Positions 34,209 to 38,383 of a stretch of DNA of 38,383 bases are shown here, one piece after another. A model generated the notes under the pieces. That model searched no databases. It saw nothing but the letters and a program-made list of their open reading frames with translations, and was not told the DNA's origin. Within the stretch, counting starts at the first letter, position 1, and every line of letters starts with the position of its first letter. The stretch is from Planctomycetota bacterium. Lineage in GTDB: Bacteria > Planctomycetota > UBA1135 > GCA-002686595. A program made the translations under genes and the position numbers. The stretch lies in contig JACRIN010000046.1 in the NCBI GenBank assembly GCA_016220085.1, forward strand, positions 1 to 38,383, written 5' to 3'.

Positions 34209-34614
34209 GGTAGTTCCTCTTCGTGAAGGTCCGGGGGTTTGGTGTCTCGACGCATCGCCGCAGTTCTTCGTTCGCTCGCAAATCGAAGGCTCGAGCTGCG
34301 AGCCGCTGGCCCGCTGTCGGCGCGGAGGACGCACCGCAGCGTCCGGCCGGGTGGCCCCCGGCGCAACGTGCGAAGATCATCGGAAGGGAGCGCGACCAGC
34401 GAGGGCGCAGACTTGCAGCGGCCACGGTTCTCGGGGTTTTTTGGTTGGCTGCGACGAACCCAGGAGCCCTTGCGATCGCGGTCGAACGGCCCTTGCGGCT
34501 CGGAACGCGTCGCGGTTCCGCCATCAAAGGCGTCGTACGCCCGTCCGAATTCGGGCCCAAGCCGGATTCCCGCGGAGTCCAAACCGGAGTGGCGATTGCC
34601 AACACAAGACGGGC
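34209..34614. other. Intergenic region between two secreted-protein genes
   Basis: These 406 bp separate the divergent beta-helix and FG-GAP genes and hold no evident gene. They contain a T-run at 34437-34442 without a clear stem, and a cluster of dyads close to the FG-GAP start (listed separately). Promoters for both genes should lie here, but no convincing -35/-10 pair was found. Confidence 0.5.
34501..34554. promoter_or_regulatory. Cluster of three dyads upstream of the FG-GAP gene
   Basis: Three perfect inverted repeats lie within 54 bp: CGGAAC-N8-GTTCCG (34501-34520), GGCGT-CGT-ACGCC (34529-34541) and the palindrome CCGAATTCGG (34545-34554). The last ends 60 bases before the ATG at 34615. 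Together they could be an operator region. Short palindromes are frequent in GC-rich DNA, so each alone would mean little. Confidence 0.4.
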
Positions 34615-36219
34615 ATGTCGATCCGCGTCTTCCACGGTGTCTGTGTCGGGTTCCTACTCGTCGTGACCAGCGTCGCTCAGACGGCGAACGAGATCGGCAC
34701 TCTGCCGAATGGTGGTGCGGCGGTCGCCGGCCACGGCGCCTCTGTCGCAATCGACGGCGACACCGCGGTCGTCGGTGCGCCGTTCGAAAACGGCGGCGTG
34801 GTTCGCGCCTACGTGCGCTCCTCGCCTGGCTGGTCGCAGCAAGCAGCGTTGAGCATCGCTGGCACCGTGAGCTTCGGCTCCAGTGTGGACGTCGACATCG
34901 ACACGCTCGTCGTCGGCGAGCCGTTCTTCAACTCGAGCTCCGGCCGCGTGCATGTGTTCACGCGCAGTGCGGGTAACTGGACCTTGCAAGCCACCCTCCA
35001 GGCGCCCGCGCCAACCGCAGGCGACGCCTTTGGCGTTGCGGTCTCCGTTCGCGGTGACGTGATCGCTGTCGGCGCGTCGGGGCGCGACATGGGAGCGTTG
35101 CTCGACACCGGCGCCGTGCTCCTCTTCGTGCGCACCGGGACGGCGTGGAGTTTCACCGCGGAGGCGCACGGGTGGGGCGTCGATCAGGCGAACCACGGGG
35201 CGGCGCTGGATCTACACGACGGTCGACTACTCGTCGGCTCTCCGCGAGAGTACTCCAACACCGGCGCGTTCTACGACTATCGCTTGAGCGGCGGCAGCAT
35301 CGTCACGATGGCGCGCTGGGCCGGAACGCCAGGCTCGCGTCTCGGCACGGCTGTCGCGCTCGACGGACAGAATGCCGTTGTCAGCGCGCTCACTGACGCG
35401 GGCGGGCTCGGTCGCGTCTACCTCTTTGCCGTGGAACAGAATTCGCTCGGCTTGTTCGGCTCGTTCGATGGCGCGCAACCGAACAGCGACTTCGGCGCGT
35501 CCGTCGCAGTCTCCAGCGGGAAGGTGCTCGTCGGGGCGCCGAACGCGGGATCGGGCGGCCCGGGCTTCGTCCGTGAGTTCGTGTGCTCCAACCTGCCGCA
35601 AGGACCGTGGTTCGAAGCGTTCGATCTCGCACCGAGCGGCAATCAAGCGGGCGCTGAGTTCGGCACGGTCGCGCTCGACGACGACACCGCGATCATCGGC
35701 GCGCCCTTCTGGCTGAGCCCTGGACCTTCGGAGGGCGCTGCGTTCGCATTCGGACTTGCAGGCAAGCCGTTCGGATTCTGCGCGTCGGGGTCACCGTGTG
35801 CGAACGACTATGCAACTGGTGGCTGCGCGTACTCGACGACGACCGGTCTCGGCGGACGCCTGCTCGGCTGGGGCTCCTCGAGCGTTGCGAGCGACGACCT
35901 ACGACTCGTCGGATACCAGCTTAACGCGAACACGTCGGGCATTCTGGTCTTGTCCGCGACCGGTCAAGCGCCATTCGTCAGCGGCAATGGTCTGAGCGTG
36001 CTCTGCTCGCCTTCACATCGCTTCGCGTTGACGCCGGCGACGAACGGCGTGATCGACTACGGGCCCGGCCTCGTTGCGCTGACGTTCCAGCGATTCGGCA
36101 TCGCGATCACGCCGGGGCAGACGTGGCACTACCAGATGTGGTTCCGCAACCCGGCAGGCCCGTGCACCGGCGAAGTCCACAACTGGACGAACGGGTACGC
36201 AGTCACCTATTCGAACTGA
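34615..36219 (+). CDS. Secreted FG-GAP repeat protein with C-terminal Cys domain
   Basis: The 534-residue product has a signal peptide (about residues 1-22) and then about seven FG-GAP-like units of the form GxSVAIDGDTAVVGAPFENGG ... VRAYVRS, which build a beta-propeller. From about residue 382 a different domain starts at FGFCASGSPCANDYATGGC and ends in FRNPAGPCTGEVHNWTNGYAVTY. This C-terminal domain is of a kind I associate with secreted proteins of Planctomycetota. The protein is probably extracellular or surface-bound; its ligand is unknown. Base composition is lower in GC than the main part of the window. Confidence 0.8.
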   Translation: MSIRVFHGVCVGFLLVVTSVAQTANEIGTLPNGGAAVAGHGASVAIDGDTAVVGAPFENGGVVRAYVRSSPGWSQQAALSIAGTVSFGSSVDVDIDTLVVGEPFFNSSSGRVHVFTRSAGNWTLQATLQAPAPTAGDAFGVAVSVRGDVIAVGASGRDMGALLDTGAVLLFVRTGTAWSFTAEAHGWGVDQANHGAALDLHDGRLLVGSPREYSNTGAFYDYRLSGGSIVTMARWAGTPGSRLGTAVALDGQNAVVSALTDAGGLGRVYLFAVEQNSLGLFGSFDGAQPNSDFGASVAVSSGKVLVGAPNAGSGGPGFVREFVCSNLPQGPWFEAFDLAPSGNQAGAEFGTVALDDDTAIIGAPFWLSPGPSEGAAFAFGLAGKPFGFCASGSPCANDYATGGCAYSTTTGLGGRLLGWGSSSVASDDLRLVGYQLNANTSGILVLSATGQAPFVSGNGLSVLCSPSHRFALTPATNGVIDYGPGLVALTFQRFGIAITPGQTWHYQMWFRNPAGPCTGEVHNWTNGYAVTYSN

Positions 36220-36295
36220 ACTCGAGTCGCGGGCGACGCGTGCGGGACCCCGGCGTCCGTCGCTTCGTGCGCTGGCGGGACGCGGTCGGCGCGCA

Positions 36296-37414
36296 TCAGG
36301 CGAGCACGGTCGGCCAGAGTTCGTCGATCGCGACGAGCAGACGCGCGAGCGCCGTTTCGTCGTGATCGCCCATGTGGCCGATGCGGAAAGTGTGGCCCTT
36401 GAGCTCGCCGTAGCCGTTGGAGATCAGTTCGCCGCGCTTCGCGAGCGCCTTGGTCAGCTTCTCGACGTCGAGCGCGCCGCGGCGCAGGCAGGAGACCGTC
36501 GGCGACGCGAGTTCGGGCACCGGGAGCAGCGCGAGTCCGTGGCCGAGCGCCCAAGCGACCGTCGCGGCTTGCATGCGGACGTGCTTCGCGAAGCGCGCGC
36601 TCCAAGCGTCCGCGCCGGTGCGACCGCGCTCCGACGGCGGGAGCGTCGCGCCGGCGCTGATGTCCTCGAGCTGGCGCGCGAGCGCGAAGTAGAGCGGCAG
36701 GCACGGCGTCGCGATCGTCGCGCGCTCGCGATGGCCGTCGATGATCCGGATCGGATCGAGGTAGAAGCTCGCGCGCTTGGATTTGCGCGCGCGATCGAGG
36801 TAGCGCGTCGACGCGGAGCACACCGCGACCCCGGGAGGCAGCGACAGCGCCTTCTGCGAGCTCGCGAACGCGAAGTCGAGCCCGTGCGCGTCGAAATCGA
36901 CCGGCGCACCGCCGAGGTAGCTGACGAGGTCGGCGAGGAAGAGCGTGTCGGGCGCGGCGCGCAGCGCGCGAGCGAGCGACCCGAGCGGCGTGCGCACGCC
37001 GGTCGCGGTCTCGTTGACGGTCAACGTGACGGCGTCGAACGGACCTTGCTCCGCGAGCGCGCGCTCGACGGCCTCGGGCGCGACCGTTTCGCCGAGCGGC
37101 GCCTCGAGCTTGGTCGTCGACTTGCCGAGCGCGAGCGCGACCTCGTGCCAACGCTTCGAGAACGCGCCGTTGACCAGGTGCAGCGTCCGCGGTCCGACGC
37201 CGTGCAGCGCGGCCTCCATCAGGCCGGTCCCGCTGCAGGTGTGGACGGCGACCTGCGCGTTGCTCGACTCCGCGAGCCCGAACGCGAGCCGCAGGTGCGG
37301 ATCGATCCGCGCGCTGAGCGCGTCCATCTCCTTGCCTCGGTGGCTGATCTGCGGCCGAGCGCACTCGGCCAGGATCTCGGGACGAACTTCGGTAGGGCCG
37401 GGAATCCAGAGCAT
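36296..37414 (-). CDS. Class V aminotransferase, probable phosphoserine or serine-glyoxylate type
   Basis: This 372-residue PLP enzyme of fold type I starts MLWIPGPTEVRPEIL, has the substrate-region motif ISHRGKEM and binds PLP through K188 in FAFASSQKALSLPPG. The class V group includes serine-pyruvate, alanine-glyoxylate and phosphoserine aminotransferases. The ATG overlaps the stop of the phosphoserine-phosphatase-like gene (TGATG), so the two are coupled. This supports phosphoserine aminotransferase activity in place of a canonical SerC, which is inference. A GTG directly before the ATG could serve instead. Confidence 0.85.
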   Translation of the reverse strand: MLWIPGPTEVRPEILAECARPQISHRGKEMDALSARIDPHLRLAFGLAESSNAQVAVHTCSGTGLMEAALHGVGPRTLHLVNGAFSKRWHEVALALGKSTTKLEAPLGETVAPEAVERALAEQGPFDAVTLTVNETATGVRTPLGSLARALRAAPDTLFLADLVSYLGGAPVDFDAHGLDFAFASSQKALSLPPGVAVCSASTRYLDRARKSKRASFYLDPIRIIDGHRERATIATPCLPLYFALARQLEDISAGATLPPSERGRTGADAWSARFAKHVRMQAATVAWALGHGLALLPVPELASPTVSCLRRGALDVEKLTKALAKRGELISNGYGELKGHTFRIGHMGDHDETALARLLVAIDELWPTVLA

Positions 37415-38196
37415 CACGAACCTCGTGGGTCGAGAGAATCGAAGACGGCGAGCAGCCGTCGGTGGTCGGGAAGCGTTCGCAACGTCGCGAGCTCGTCTGC
37501 GTCGACGAGCAGCGGCAGCAGTGCGGCGAACGTCGGCGCGGCGCTCTGCGAGCGCGCGAGCGCGAACACGCTCTCGCGGCGCACCACGCCGCCGTACGCG
37601 ACGAAGCGGCGGGCCGCGCGCGCGCCGACGAGGTCGGTCATGCCGTCGCCGACGCAGACGACGCCGAGACCGCGCGCGCCGGGCACCCGGGGATCGCACT
37701 CGCTCTCGGCGGCGAGGCGCTCGACCAGCGCGCGCTTGCCGTCGTGCGTCGCGAGCGGCGAGCGCTCGTCGAATCCGGTGTACGCGCCCGCAGCGTCGTG
37801 GAAGATCTCGACGGCGAAGACGTCGCGCTCGTCGATCGCGAACGAGCGCGCGAGCGCGAGCACGGCGGCGCGGATTCCGCCGCTGACGATCACGACGCGC
37901 TTGCCGAGCGCCGTCAGCGCCGCGCAGAGCTCGCGCGCCTCGGGGACGGCGCGCGCGGCGTACTGGCGGCCCAGCGCCTCGATCGCGTCGCGCGAGGGCC
38001 GCAAGCGCGCGAGCCGCAGCCCGTAGACGTCCTCGAGTTTCGACTCGCCGGCCATCGCGCGCTCGGTCAGCGCCGCGATCTCGGCGCGGCGCGCGCCGGC
38101 GAGCTCGTCGATGCCCTCGATCGCCGAGAGCGTCGAATCGCAATCGAACACGACCGTGCGGTAGGGCGGAGGAGCGTCCGGCGCGGCGTCGATCAC
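37414..38196 (-). CDS. serB: HAD-IB phosphatase, probable phosphoserine phosphatase
   Basis: The 260-residue product has all four HAD motifs: D18xD20ST (VFDCDSTLS), the serine in VIVSGG, the lysine in DGKRALVE and the acidic pair in VCVGDGMTDL. The segment STLSAIEGIDELA and the helical cap match SerB-type enzymes, which release serine from phosphoserine in the last step of serine synthesis. It is the first gene of a pair with a class V aminotransferase. I chose GTG 38196, since the homologous part starts just after it; a GTG at 38268 would add an Arg/Ala-rich stretch that looks non-coding. Confidence 0.8.
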   Translation of the reverse strand: MIDAAPDAPPPYRTVVFDCDSTLSAIEGIDELAGARRAEIAALTERAMAGESKLEDVYGLRLARLRPSRDAIEALGRQYAARAVPEARELCAALTALGKRVVIVSGGIRAAVLALARSFAIDERDVFAVEIFHDAAGAYTGFDERSPLATHDGKRALVERLAAESECDPRVPGARGLGVVCVGDGMTDLVGARAARRFVAYGGVVRRESVFALARSQSAAPTFAALLPLLVDADELATLRTLPDHRRLLAVFDSLDPRGS

Positions 38197-38280
38197 GCGG
38201 AGAGCGTAGCGAGCGCGGGCACTCGCGCCCAAGACACGGCGCGCTAGCAGATGGGATGAGAGGGCCACCCTCCTGGGGTA

Positions 38281-38333
38281 GCGGTCGTAGTGTGACCGCG
38301 AAGGCGCACTCGAAGTGCAAGACCCACAGGAGG
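38281..38333 (+). promoter_or_regulatory. Leader with dyads and strong ribosome binding site
   Basis: GCGGTC-N7-GACCGC (38281-38299) is a perfect inverted repeat that encloses TAGTGT (38288-38293), a possible -10 box. A second dyad, GCACT-CGA-AGTGC, is at 38306-38318, and AGGAGG is at 38328-38333. A repressor bound to the first dyad would cover the -10. No clear -35 is seen. Confidence 0.4.
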
Positions 38334-38339
38334 ATGACC

Positions 38340-38383
38340 GTGAAGCAGGATAACGTGAGAGTGGCGGGGGCGATCGGGGTGGA
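38340..38383 (+). CDS. Start of an unidentified gene (3' partial)
   Basis: Only the first 14 codons are in the window. AGGAGG lies six bases before GTG 38340, a textbook spacing; the in-frame ATG at 38334 touches the SD and is less likely. The visible residues are MKQDNVRVAGAIGV (the start codon read as Met). This is too short to name a family. The very strong SD contrasts with most other starts in the window and suggests high expression. Confidence 0.5.
   Translation, partial: MKQDNVRVAGAIGV

Noticed and set aside
34437..34442. T-run as a possible terminator
   Set aside because: No stable stem directly precedes it on the plus strand, and it lies upstream of both divergent genes, where termination is not expected.

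Overview
The window is a stretch of about 70-75% GC bacterial chromosome with tightly packed genes, many of them sharing stop and start codons (ATGA, GTGA, TGATG). The most likely source is a deep-branching member of the Planctomycetota. This is an inference from the mix of secreted beta-helix and FG-GAP proteins with a Cys-containing C-terminal domain, thioredoxin-like and SGNH exported proteins, a COG4586/4587/3694-type ABC transporter, and an EboA/EboB pair. There is no rRNA gene in the window, so the assignment is not proven.

Left part (1-4254): a four-gene operon reads rightwards. It holds two paralogous exported squalene-cyclase-like alpha-barrel proteins followed by EboA and the TatD-type hydrolase EboB. 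The first gene runs off the left edge and carries an 18-bp tandem repeat that would encode a SAQSDA linker. This Ebo plus cyclase-like operon is the best candidate for an undescribed system. Next come an amidohydrolase (4336-5247, minus), a short kinase-N-lobe-like protein and an FkbM methyltransferase.

Centre-left (7150-15147): a compact type II secretion / type IV pilus-like operon in the order GspL-like, GspM-like, PilP/GspC-like, secretin lipoprotein, GspE ATPase with a cyclic-di-GMP-type MshEN motif, GspF, and an unusual pseudopilin with a repeated globular half and a Gly/Ser/Lys tail. The upstream region holds a 9-bp hairpin and six 10-nt tandem repeats. A PTPS-III-like pterin enzyme, a sulfotransferase-like protein and a three-gene ABC-2 exporter follow.

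Centre-right (19514-32587): a YwqK/MORN protein, an exported lipoprotein with a clear intrinsic terminator, a PaaI-type thioesterase, miaB, an exported DUF3352-like protein, an SGNH hydrolase, a DinB-family protein, malate dehydrogenase, a RibD homologue, and a divergent pair whose start codons overlap in a single CATG. That pair is a thioredoxin-like exported protein and a large lipoprotein with TPR-like repeats and an HEEGH metallopeptidase motif.

Right end (32588-38383): a visibly lower-GC island holds two divergent secreted proteins (beta-helix and FG-GAP) with a cluster of dyads between them. It is followed by a translationally coupled serB plus class V aminotransferase pair, probably for serine synthesis, and the first codons of a further gene preceded by a dyad and a strong ribosome binding site. 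No tRNA, rRNA, CRISPR array or intact insertion sequence was seen.
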